A program made the translations under genes and the position numbers. 64,000 nucleotides of DNA from Plicaturopsis crispa FD-325 SS-3 (taxonomy: Eukaryota > Basidiomycota > Agaricomycetes > Amylocorticiales > Amylocorticiaceae): contig KN832556.1 in assembly GCA_000827205.1 (NCBI GenBank), forward strand, positions 1,151,849 to 1,215,848, written 5' to 3'. Under the pieces are notes generated by a model that worked only from the letters and a program-made list of their open reading frames with translations, had not been told where the DNA came from and searched no databases. Positions 33,273-44,353 of this stretch are shown piece by piece. How positions within the stretch are numbered: position 1 is the first letter of the stretch; the number at the start of each line of letters is the position of its first letter.

Positions 33273-35149
33273 ATGCAGTTCGAGGTTCTCGCCACATGCC
33301 ACACGACAAGGGCGCGTGTTTCTAGGATGAAACTTGCGCGTATGTTGTGGAAAGATTTCATCCAAAAAATCTTCATATTGAAAACCTGGATTCTTAGACG
33401 GGGTGACTATGCTTCCGACATTCATGCCAGTAGCGACACAGGCTGCCATCAAAGGCCTTACCGCGCAGCAGATGGAGGCTCTCGGAGTGACCCTTATCCT
33501 AAATAACACCTACCATCTCTCGCTCCGTCCAGGCGTGGATATATTAGCCAAGGCTGGAGGCGCACACAAATTTCAAGGATGGCCCCAGAATCTCTTGACC
33601 GTAACTGTTATTCCTTCCTACCGCGTGATTTTCGCTCATTAGCATGCATCCAGGACAGCGGTGGTTTTCAGTTTGTATCCTTGAGCAAAATGTGCAAAAT
33701 CACAGAAGAAGGCGCGCTCTTTTCAAGCCCATTTACAGGGGAACCTACCATGCTGACGGTAAACTGCCGTTGTTCTACGTTCAGTATGATCATTTACAGT
33801 TGCCATTTAGCCAGAAGAGAGCATCTCAATACAACATGCCATCGGTGCCGACATCATTATGCAGCTAGATGACGTAGGTCTGTCTCATTGACACCGACAG
33901 CTTTATACCTCCACTCAATTTGCCCACCTCTAGTGCCGAGTCTGACCGTCGGTCCTCGTGTCCCCGAGGCAATGCACCGCTCCGTCCGATGGTTAGACAG
34001 ATGCATCGCGTACCATGATAAGTCGGGTAAAAAGGAGACACAGAACCTTTTCGCAATCGTCCAAGGTGGACTTGACCACGATCTCCGTGATCAGTGTCTT
34101 ACTGAAATGATCAAGAGACGAGATCAAGTCGCGGGGTACGCGATAGGTGGACTGAGTGGGGGAGAAGAGAAAGGTAAGCTGCTGACAAGCACTTTCGACA
34201 GATGTTCTTAAACTAATTATTGTGGACCTCGAGACGTGTTCTGGAAGATGTACGCAGTTCCTCACGAAATACATGCCCAGGAAACTCATTTTTAACAGAA
34301 CAAAGCAATGCGCCGAAAGACTACCAGCCGATCGTACGTGCTTCGTTACTCGCCGGATTCACTGTCTAAGAGAGTCTTAGGGCCGCGATATATAATGGGA
34401 ATCGGCTTCGCAGAAGGTATCATCAGGCGATTCCACGTGGATTGCGGCACTGACACAATGTGCTAAATTCTCCGTCGTAGACCTTCTCGTTTGCGTCGCT
34501 CTCGGTGTTGATATGGTATGCAAATTCATGTTCTCTCCCGTTGTCCTCAGCTTGACGGATTGTTGGATATCTTCCAGGCAGATTGTGTCTTTCCCACTCG
34601 GACAGCGCGTTTCGGTGTCGCTTTAACGTTTAACGGGCCTATGAACCTCCGTACGATACCTTGACCCTAAACCCACACAAAGACTGACCAGGATGGCATC
34701 GATCGAACAGGACTGAACAAGCACGCCAAAGACTTGAATCCGATAGACGACGCCTGCCCATGCCCTGCCTGTGCGAATGGCATCTCGCGCGCCTACCTTC
34801 ACCATATTGCAACAGTGGAAACATCTGCAGCACACGGTCAATCTTCTGTCTTTCAGAATTCAGTTTTAGCAATCCTGACATGCATTGTTCTGATCATATA
34901 GAAGTGACACAACACAACATAGTCTTTCAAGCACGCCTCATGGGCGGTGCCCGGGATGCAATCTTGGAGGGACGGTTCCCCGAGTACCTCAAGAGTTTCT
35001 TCGCAGGGTTTTATGGCGACAAGGGTTACCCGGAATGGTGCGTGAATGCCCTGCGGAGTGTAGGTGTGGATTTGCTGGAAGGGAGGACAGACGTGCCTGT
35101 GATACCAGGCGGCGCTGCAAACTGGGAGTATTCCGATAATCATCCATGA
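33273..35149 (+). CDS. QTRT1: Queuine tRNA-ribosyltransferase, catalytic subunit
   Basis: Eukaryotic TGT that swaps guanine 34 for queuine in tRNAs with GUN anticodons (Tyr, His, Asn, Asp), normally as a dimer with QTRT2. The sequence gives [58 protein letters not shown], the aspartate of the base-exchange site in [58 protein letters not shown] and [31 protein letters not shown] carries the second catalytic aspartate. The zinc site is in CPCPACANG. About nine introns are seen. The very GC-poor intron-rich 34.2-34.9 kb part makes exact joins there uncertain. Queuine is usually salvaged from bacteria or diet, so the gene implies uptake of queuine or its precursors. Complete, and convergent with DBP10. 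Confidence 0.93.
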
Positions 35150-35208
35150 CATACCACAGTACAGAGAACACACGAGTATATGATCGTACAGCGATTGGCA
35201 TAATAATA

Positions 35209-38200
35209 TCATCGCCGTCCGCGCTTGCCCCTGCTGCCACCACCGCGACTGGGTCGTGCATTTTTTGCTCTCTTCGTCTCGAGAATCTTGCGGCCTTTCC
35301 GGATTTGATCGGTTGTCTTGAGCTCGTTCTTGACCCTCTCCATGGGCTTCCCGCTATACCGACCTCCCCCGCCTCTCGACATCCCGCCGCGGCCCCCACG
35401 TCCACCCCTGCCTCCACGCCCGCCACCTCTGGGTGTCCCGGGCCGTGACGACTCGCCACCACCTCCCTCTCCAGCTTCAGCCCTCTTCTTCATCAGCCGT
35501 GATTTCCGCTCGTAGTCCGTGCTCAACTTGTCCAGTGGTTTTGCCGGTATGACCTTCTGGTGCTTCCACGTCCTACCACCAGGAGCACCCGGCCTCTTCC
35601 CGTGTGCACCCTCAGGTTCCGCCTCACCGACCCGTGGTAGACTGACATGGTTTTCTGCCTTCCACTCGTCGAACCGACCACTTCGGTACGTAGCTGGAAG
35701 ACGCGTGCCGTTCTCTGTCCGCACCATTTTGACGTTGTCCGCGCCAACACCGTCGCCCTTGATGAACTTTTTCTTCTTCTTGTCCCAGCTCATCTTGTTC
35801 TTCCGCTTATCCTGGGTGCCATCGTCCCCTACGAGATCAAACGTTGCGCCGCGGGCTTGTTCAGCGAAAGAAGACGCTCCGTCCGTTAGCGAATACCTGA
35901 TCGAGAAAGTTGAGTAAGATTACAACGGGTGAAGCATTTGCACGAGTTTACCCTTTTTCTGTCATGGCGTCTTTTTGGTAGTGGGACATGTAGAATTCAG
36001 AGTCCCGATAACCCTCCTTCCCTGGCTTTTTGCTGGACGTATCAAACACAGCCTGTGCAGAAGCCCGTCAGCGCTGCGAAACGGCGGACACTGTTCATTC
36101 AAATGCACATACCGCGATGTCCTCCTCATCCGCCATCTCAACCTCGGCGCCATTTTCGCGAACGTCCTCTTCTTGCTCGTCTTCGATAACAGCTGCAGAC
36201 GTCGACGCAAATAATGCTCGCTCCTTAGCCTTTTCTAAAGCCTTTCTTCGCTCCTTCATAAGTGCCGCGTTCCCGTTATCCCCCTTCTTCCCCTTGTTTG
36301 CGATCTCGAACACCGTTTCGGCGGGTTTGAACGCGCCAACTACTCGTAGTAACGCCTTCTTCGCCTCCTCATTCTGTCTCTTGTGCGCGTCGTCCTTCCC
36401 TCGCAGGAGCACAGGGTGAATACCGGAGTCGGAGCCGGCGAGCAGCCACTTGCTATCCTTCATCATCTCTTTGGCACGCTTGTAGCTCGGGGGACTGGCC
36501 TTGCCTTTACTCCGCTCGTACATGGCATGTCCACGCTTCATCACCTCCCGTAACAGCGGCAGCGAATGGTTGAGCTCTTCGAGCGTCCGTACGAACTCGA
36601 CATCCTCGTCGATCTTCTCGCGCTCAAAGGTGCCGAGGACCAACGACTCCGTGTACGCCTGGTCGCCCTCTTCGGACACTTCACCCTTCAGCGGTCGTCC
36701 AAGGAACAGCTGCAAGTCCAGCAGGTACGGGAGCTCCGTGTTCGTGACGAATGACCATGCCCACCCCTGCCGGCCCGCGCGAGCTGTGCGTCCCACACGG
36801 TGGACGAAGACTCTGGCTCCCTGCGGAAAATCGTAGTTGATGACATTCTCGAGGACGGGGATATCGATTCCACGTGCCGCAACGTCCGTGACGACTAGTA
36901 TGCTGGTGAAACCGCGCCGGAACTGGTCCATCTGGAACGTACGCGCCGTCTGGTCGAGGGAGCCGTAGATGTGCGAGACGGCGTATCCGGCCGTGATGAG
37001 CATGTTCATGAGGTACTCGACGTGATGTTTCGTCGCCGCGAATATGAGGGTCTGGTGAGGGGCGGTGATCTGCTCCTTGTGCTTTCCCTTGTAACTGCGC
37101 TTCTTCTCGACACCTTCGTCGTCGGGCTGCTCTTTGGTCTCGCCGTATGGTACGCCAATGACATCTCGCAGGAGCGCAAGGAGACACGCATCCTTCTCCG
37201 CCTGTTTGACGGAGAAGAAGGCCATTTTGAGGTCGGAGCTGATCTTGCTCTCGGCATCTAGGCGGACCAATTTCGGGTCTTGCAACCCAGCTTTCGCAAA
37301 CTCGACAAGGGATTTGGGAAGGGTAGCCGAAAAGAGGAGGGTCTGGCGCGTGGGGGGAAGTCGGTATAATATCTCATTCAGAGCGGTCTCGAAGCCCATT
37401 TCGAATAATCGGTCGGCTTCATCGAATACAACGTATTGCACGGACTTTAGGTCCAAGTTCATCTCGACGATGAGGTGGAGCAATCGTCCAGGAGTCGCGA
37501 TAATCCTAACAAAAGACGTCAGTGTACCACTCCACAGAAGGGAAACATTGCACAACTAACACGTCGGGGTTATTGGTGATCATCTCGAATTGCTCATCGA
37601 GCCCTTCACCACCGACGACCAGGCCCCACCGAAGACTTTGTCCTTTCTTCGAGTCTTGTGTCTCCTTTCCATCACCGGCATGGTCCCCATCGCCCGAGTG
37701 CCATCCCCTCGCAAGCTCCTTCCCAACCTTCAATACTTGGAGCGCAAGTTCTCGGGCCGGCAAGAGAATTAACGCCCTGGCACCGAATGCCGTAGAATGT
37801 CGTCCGCCCAAACGCTGGACGAGAGGAACCATGTAAGCCAGTGATTTTCCGGAACCGGTACGCGCCATGCCAACTAGATCGCGTGGTGGATTCGTCAATA
37901 GTGCAGGTATGGAAAGCCGTTGGATGGGCGTTGGTATCCGATATCCCTGGAGGGTCAAGGATCGCAAAAGCGACGGGTGAAGACCTATACCGTATGCATA
38001 AGTATATGTTAAGTTAGTATCATAGGAAACACGCACCCATGCTCTGGAAACTGCCCCCTCCCACTTCACCCTTGGTCATCTTCGACTTTCCCTTCGACTT
38101 TTTCACTACATCCACACCACCTTTGACATCCCGCTTCGCGATCGACTTCTGAATCAAGTCTACAAGGGCGTCATCGTCATCGTCGTCCTCCGCTGTTCGT

Positions 38201-38346
38201 TGCTTTTTGGGGGCATTTGCAGGCCTTCGGCCGGTGAGGACAGAGGAGATGTCGACTTCATCGTCAGATAGTGTTTTCCTCGGCGAAAACCCCTCAAAAT
38301 CGGATTCACTGTCAGAGGTGGGAGTGGCCTTTCGTTTGGGAGCCAT
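35209..38346 (-). CDS. DBP10: ATP-dependent RNA helicase, ribosome biogenesis
   Basis: Nucleolar DEAD-box helicase needed for 60S ribosomal subunit assembly (DDX54 in animals). A basic and acidic N-terminus (MAPKRKATPTSDSESDFEGF) precedes the Q-motif region GYRIPTPIQRLSIP. Helicase motifs in order: ARTGSGKS (I), PARELALQ (Ia), ATPGRLLH (Ib), VVFDEADRLFEMGF (II), LFSATLPKS (III), then in the second lobe TDVAARGIDIP (V) and HRVGRTARAGRQG (VI). The DBP10-specific C-terminal domain follows the acidic region (KKHYISHYQKDAMTEKGYS-type block near 35950, MSWDKKKKKFIKGDG, LPATYRSGRFDEWKAENH). The tail is Arg/Gly-rich with about five RGG units (near 35350-35410) and ends in GSRGKRGRR, fitting RNA binding in the nucleolus. 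Introns lie near 35890-36060, 37500-37560 and 37985-38040. All motifs are intact. Confidence 0.95.
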
Positions 38347-39409
38347 TTCGGATGATGCGGAGAAGGAGGTAGGCTGTCGGAGAGCTGCAGTTAAGTACCG
38401 TGGTCCGTAGAGCAATCAAGCTGAAGCACGATCGACAACTTTTTTGGTTTCCTTTTTCGGAAAAAATAGAATGCAGCCTCCGAGCTCCTGCTCCCCTGCT
38501 TTCCCCCGTTCTGTTTCGTATATCCACGACATTTTACGATCACCGCACTTGCCGCATCCAAGAGCGTAGCGTGTTCTGGCTGGTCTTCCTCTTTCAGTCC
38601 TGGGCGTGCTTGCGGACGAACAGCAGTTCTGTCACTTATACAACTTGGATTATACCTGGGCTCTTCAATAGATTTCATGCATGGACGACAGTACACATCA
38701 ATGAGCTGTCGTTGGTTAGGATTTGCGAGGACTGTTGGGACGACTTAGTACGCACTCATTGCTCGCCTTTCAAGATGTGGTCCGAGCGAGAGGATGTGTC
38801 TATTGCGTGTCCATCGCGCGTCAGAGTCCTGGAGAACGAGCTGAGCGCGCACCGACGTACACCGAATGCTATTGACAAAGCCACCGTGGCGTCAAGCCGC
38901 GGACGGAGTTTACAGCCGCACCTCCACCAAGTTCTCATGTATCGAATAGCATAAGCCGCAGACTGTCCACACAGTAACCTGGCAAGTGCAGAACAACCTA
39001 CCGTAGAACCTATCACGCCCTACATTATCGTCGCACCGTGCATAAGGTACGAAAAAGCTTCCATTTCTGCAGTTCTTGTTTCTTATTGCCTTTTCCTTCA
39101 GTGCCAAAAGGTGCCAAAGTTGAGGGACCATTGTTCGCCATTGTACATCTCCCGTGTCACGTATTTACACCCATCAGCAACGCGTCTGTCTATTGTGTGT
39201 GCCCCTACAGAGTGCCGTGCTTCAAATAATTTGTGAGCCACTCTTTCCCCTCTTTCTATCACATCGCGTCTCGGTTTCACGACGGAGCCCAAACCACTTG
39301 ACGAACCTCGACTCAAGGTCTCTTTCCATAATTCCAGCCCTGTCAGGCTCCCAATACAGTCAGAACAGCCTATCGCTTTGGAAATCACGAACAACGACGA
39401 ACGATCGTA
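38347..39409. promoter_or_regulatory. Divergent region DBP10 / FunK1 kinase
   Basis: 1063 bases. A 185-codon plus-strand open frame (38400-38954) crosses it but shows no domain. Its composition and lack of splice pattern suggest chance. I see no other feature apart from the two expected promoters. Confidence 0.35.
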
Positions 39410-41792
39410 ATGGTAGATATCGGTGGCGTCCCTCAATTGCCTTGGGAACACTTCAAATCCTATCTGCCCGAACCATGTGTCGACATCCCTACCATTAGAG
39501 CTACTCTGGAGTGCTCGGGAGTCATCAAAGACGACCGCTGGTCAGCCTACCCTGTCGATCCGTCAGCCATCCCAGAAAAGGAGGACACTGTCTGCAAGGG
39601 ACTGGATGGAATCTTCGATGCGATCGTCGAGCAGTGCCACGGCAACTCTTTGGGTCGCACGCAGATATTGATGAGGACACAGAATCCTCAACAAACACCC
39701 ATTTCAGACGAACGAACCAACATTTCGCGTCCCGATGGCGCCTTCACGTTGATGGACAGCCCGTACGACTGGGGACGGATCGGAGCCTCTGAGGAGCGAA
39801 AGACTCAGAAGTCTAGGAAAGACGAATATGATGTGCGTTCCGACCCATGTCAATGTGTCCTGGAATTGATTTAATCCTCCCTTCTCGCAGAACATTCGCA
39901 AGATAATATGGAGCCTGCATCATGTAATGCGGGACGATCCATGTCGCCGTTTCACCTACGGCGTCACTATTGAGGATACGCAAATGCGACTCTGGTTCTG
40001 CAATCGCTCAGGCATGATCGTCTTGGAGGCGTTCAACTTCGTTACGGTGCGCTGAATCTTGAAAGCCTGCGATGTAATCAATCTGACCAAACCCACATTG
40101 TCCATGGCCAGGACGTGGAAAAAGTCATTCACATTTATGCGTCGTTCGCGTTTGCAACACCCGCGGAAATGGGCTGGGACCCTACCATTCGCGCTATTCC
40201 GAATACTTCACCAACAGAATACGACATCTCCGTCCACTCGGACGATCAGACAAGACCCACGGTCTACCACTCGGCCAGACTCATATGGGATTCCGCGGCG
40301 GAAGAGATGCACGGTCCAGCCACCAGGATATTCGAGGCCGTTGATCCAGCTACCGGCAGAAACATCGCAATCAAAGACGCCTGGCGAGACCACAAACGCG
40401 AATCCGAGGGCGCCTCCGTTCGAATGGTTATGGGCAAACTGGACAATCTCGGTGAAAGGGGACAGCCTTTCAAGAAATACTTCATGGATGTCCTGGAGTA
40501 CGGCGACGTACAGGTCGACGGTCAGCCTGACGATACGCTGAAGCTTGGCATGCGTGGCATGCCTCTGCCTGAGAAATATGGTGTCTTGAGCCTCTTGCGA
40601 CCAGCCCGCACTACCGAAGAGGCGACCGGAAACCACCCAATAGTAGCAGATCTTGAATTGGCCTTCGACATTCGGGCCCGTCCGGATTTCGAGTATCGTC
40701 ACCGCGTCCATCACCGAGTAGTTTTTGCCGACGTCGGAACACCTATTCACGATTTGGTTCGTCTCAAAGATCGAGCGCAGGCGCTCGTTGACTCCCTCAA
40801 AGGTAGTGGGTTACCGTATTCCGCAAGTTTCATGTCGCTGAAAGTTTATATGCAGGTCACAAAGCACTATGCGACATGGGGTATGTCCATCGCGATATTA
40901 GTGTAGGAAATATACTCTGGACGAAAACGTTAGATGGGAAGATGGTGGGTAAACTAACTGACCTCGAGTATCTCCTAGCCATCGATTCCGACGAGAAGGC
41001 ACGCAGCACACGCACGGTACGTCCTTGTGCGTCGGCTCTTGCATACACTCTTAATCTGAGGATATGTAGGGCACGATGGACTTCATGTCCATCGAAGTCG
41101 ACTCGATGACATACCACTTCCGACCCGACGACGTTGAGAACGACAGCGACGACGACGCTATATACTGGGAGCCTCTTACCAGAGACGCGCATGTCCCCCC
41201 TGACAATATCAAAAGCGGCGGGACTCCCGCCAAACCTGATACTACGATCGCCTTTCGCCACAACCCCCTCAATGACATCGAGTCATACTGGTGGATCATG
41301 TCCTGGAATATATTCGCCCACTTACCCACTTCTCTGCGACTCCCTCCGGCGAACGAGGAACTGTCCCCTTCGTCGACAGACTCCTGGAGTGTGAAGGCTC
41401 AATCACATGTCGCGGAGAAGATGTTTCCTGGAACCCTCGGAAGCTTCCACCGCGCCGAGATCTTCGAAAAAAGGGCAACCTTCCTTCACGATGCGGAAGT
41501 CCTTCCCGCTGAACTGAAACCCTTCGTGCAGCCGCTGGAACTAGCAAGGAAGAGACTTGTCAAGGCATACCGAAAGGCTGAAAATCCGTCGAAATGCATC
41601 GATCAGAGGGCATTCTTGCAGATCCATGGCCCCTTCATCAAGTTGTTTGAGCACATCGTGGACCAGGCTGGCGATATAGAGCTACGGAGCCTGTCCTCTG
41701 CTTTCTCGTTTTCTGCTGCTAAGAGCACAGGGAAACGCACGGCAGGCGGCCCTGCGGGGGAGCGCAGATCCAAACGCCGCAAAGTCGAGTGA
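39410..41792 (+). CDS. FunK1 family protein kinase
   Basis: Fungal-specific kinase-like protein of a family strongly expanded in mushrooms; substrates are unknown. The conserved N-terminal non-kinase part contains SGMIVLEAFNFVT and FATPAEMGWDPTIRAI, typical of FunK1. The kinase part has a lysine in NIAIKDAWRDH (the ATP-anchoring lysine position), the catalytic loop YVHRDISVGNIL with Asp and Asn, the metal-binding motif as DLEYLL (DLE in place of DFG, usual in this family), and RTGTMDFMSIEV, which marks the activation and P+1 segment. WWIMSWNIFAHL belongs to the C-lobe. The protein ends in a basic RRSKRRKVE, a possible nuclear localisation signal. Introns are near 39832-39890, 40045-40115, 40805-40870 and 41020-41068. 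Catalytic residues are kept, so it may be an active kinase. Confidence 0.9.
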
Positions 41793-42229
41793 TATCTGGC
41801 GAGTACCTTTTCATATAGCATCGCGTCCATGTTCTGACTTTATTATCACTGTCAGACTTCTCTCCGTCGCCACGGAATATCTATATGACCGTACTATTTG
41901 ACTCAGACATATGTATGCATCTCCTTCCCGCATGTTCCTTCTCTCAAGTGTATCTATGACTTCACTTTGCATGTGCCCCATCGACATCGACATTTGCTAC
42001 ATATTGATATTTGCTGTTCGTTTCTTGTCCGAGCGTGAATTGTGGGACTTCCCGGACGTTCTGAATGCAATCGAGCTCTACGTCAAGCTTTCATATCACT
42101 GGCGACTCAAATTTAACCGAGTCGTACATGTCTGCGAGCTTGTACGCGTGCGGTTATAACCTCAAAGTAAAGCAAGATAGAATGAATGTGAAAAGTAATA
42201 CAACCAAGGCAGTCTGAGAGCGCGCAGTA
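41793..42229. other. Convergent spacer FunK1 / RPB3
   Basis: 437 bases between two stop codons, AT-richer than the flanking exons. No gene is recognised. Confidence 0.35.
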
Positions 42230-43660
42230 TCATACATTCCATCCCTGCGCAGACGGACTCGCCCCTCCTGTTCCCCACCCACTGTTGTCACCTCCCCATG
42301 CATTGTTGGCGGGTGACCCCCACTCGGGAGCGACAGCCGCCCGAGGACTCGTGCTCCCCCACCCTCCGGCGGCGGCGCCTCCCCATCCTGCGGCTCCCTG
42401 CGCACCGGCGGGCGCCGTCCAGCCAGCTGCACCAGCCCCATTGGGTTGGGCGCCGTCTCCTGCTATCATGTCCAGGTCAGGTCCACTTTTGAGGCCCAAG
42501 ATGAGATTTGCGAGTTTCGTTTGTAGCTCTGCCAACCCCTGTGCATCACAGTTAAACGATGACTGTACCATCCAATGGGAGGGAGGCATACCTTCATGAC
42601 CACTTCCTGCGGTCCTAAGCTTCCGTCGGTCTCCACTTCAAAATAGAATTTCCGGGGTGCGGCGTTGTAATCAAACATCTCGTCGTCCCGTGGCGGATCC
42701 TCCTCCTTCGCGTTGTCACCCACAGGCCACTCCGCGCGCTCGTCAGTCTCGAACCAATATGTCGTATGCCGTAGTTTGTTGTAGGGGTCATATTCGAAAG
42801 AGACGGCGGAACACGGAGACCATTTGGCGTGCTCTTTTGCAATACCCTATGTACATCGCTGTGAGCGTGACGTTCGATTAGAGCAAGATGTGACGCACCT
42901 TTTTCGCTATACAGCGCAGTTTTAATTCCTGGCCTTTGCGGATTTTACATATTAAAACAGGCGCGATACTAGGGTCACCTGGCACAATCGAGGTTAGATG
43001 ATAGCTGAAGTGAAAATCGACAAAGGAAGCTCACCTTTCCCAACCGGGTGACCAAAGCCTTCGCCCCTTTTCGATATTTCCTCCCCGGCCTCGCCTTCAT
43101 CTGGGTTGTAGGTTTGCTGCACAACGTCGAGGTGCTGGCTGGTGATATCCAAGGTGTGGTTGTCGTGGCACATGATGTTGAGGTGAAGCTCAACCGAGCA
43201 GTATTGGCAATTTGTCGCGCATGTACAGTCCTGCGAAAGTCAGCTGGCGTTTCACGGATACATGTCAATGTAACGCTCACCCTGTTATACCGCATACCCT
43301 CTTCACAGTTCGCACTTTGCAGCGGGATCATTCCTAATCGGTGAGCGATAAATTCGTCCGGTAGAACTGTCGTGTTAATTTCGATTTCCACTATGTCGAT
43401 GGCTGAGACGCGCTTCATGTTCAGTACAGCCACTTTGCGCGGGGTAGCCTTTACTCACCGACGGTCGGAATATCCGCCTGCATCACCCTCCGCAGCGAAT
43501 TGGCGAATCTACATTGCGAGCCAGAAGGTCAGGACGAGGCCATGTCGCGCTTTTCGAGACCGGCGCACGCAAGGTCGACATTCTCCAACACAAAGTTGAC
43601 GCGGTCCTTCTTCAAGTCGCGTATGCGCACTATAGGGTCCAGTTCTTCGTGAGCTTGCAT
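42230..43660 (-). CDS. RPB3: RNA polymerase II subunit RPB3
   Basis: Alpha-like subunit that pairs with RPB11 to nucleate Pol II assembly. The start at 43660 gives [20 protein letters not shown], then [11 protein letters not shown]. An intron follows (donor GC/GTGCGCC, acceptor AATGTAG). [16 protein letters not shown] and, after another intron, [20 protein letters not shown] with [13 protein letters not shown] are the conserved alpha motif. The zinc loop is [17 protein letters not shown]. Later blocks are [40 protein letters not shown] and LRHTTYWFE. The C-terminal dimer helix is [15 protein letters not shown]. Beyond this the protein has an unusual tail of about 75 residues (42230-42466), rich in Gly, Ala and Trp, with seven Trp residues mostly in GW/WG pairs ([26 protein letters not shown]). 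The yeast subunit lacks such a tail, as far as I recall. The core looks complete. Confidence 0.93.
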
Positions 43661-44353
43661 AGCGTTTCGGACAGACGTGTTTTATGTCGATCTGAGCGTT
43701 CGACTGAGTGATTCTGAGAGAACAAGTTTCTGAACGAGAGCAGAGCCGGACCGCGGACATTGAATGTCGGGTATCGGAAGCCATTTTAAGTCAGGCGCCG
43801 TTCGACAAGTTCGACAAAATACCGTTCTCTATCAATTCTCTATCCTCAAGAATATATGCCACTCAGCCAGGCGTTCAATTACGGGGTGTTGCAAGACAAA
43901 TTGAAGTCCTGAATCTGTGCAGGCTTGTTTTTGCGTGCGTGAATGCAGGTCTGCGCGGATTTGCGACTGTAGTTTGGGTAGCTTGCGCACACCGCAGACT
44001 CGGAATTCGAGGGAACTGATCTTTGAGGTCCCCAACAGGAACTCCGGTCGTACTACACATTACATGCGTAGTCGGTCCAGTTCGGGTCGAGCACCCCATG
44101 ATTTTCTGCTGTGACAGTTGCCACCTCGGATGATCAGGACATGCCTCCAACTCGCCTCAGTATCTAATCGACACGTTCTCCATCCGACCACGGCGGGAGA
44201 TTCTTTCCTGCCGGTCAGTTTCGTTTATAGAAGGCATGGTAATCGAGCATACGTGAGTTCCGAACGTCCCGCCCCTATCCAGTTCTTACGCGCAGGTACA
44301 AAAGGACCACTGGGCAGTGCTTTGGAATGCCATCCTACTCTTCGCACAGGAAC
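43661..44353. promoter_or_regulatory. Divergent region RPB3 / first O-methyltransferase
   Basis: About 690 bases between two divergent starts. No clear coding sequence. The last 80 bases weakly resemble the flank of the second methyltransferase copy (GCGCAGGT followed by an A-rich word), but the TATAAA seen there is not kept. Confidence 0.4.

Noticed and set aside
38400-38954. 185-codon plus-strand open frame between DBP10 and the FunK1 gene
   Set aside because: No domain or splice pattern; cysteine/serine-rich composition typical of random translation of a GC-rich spacer.
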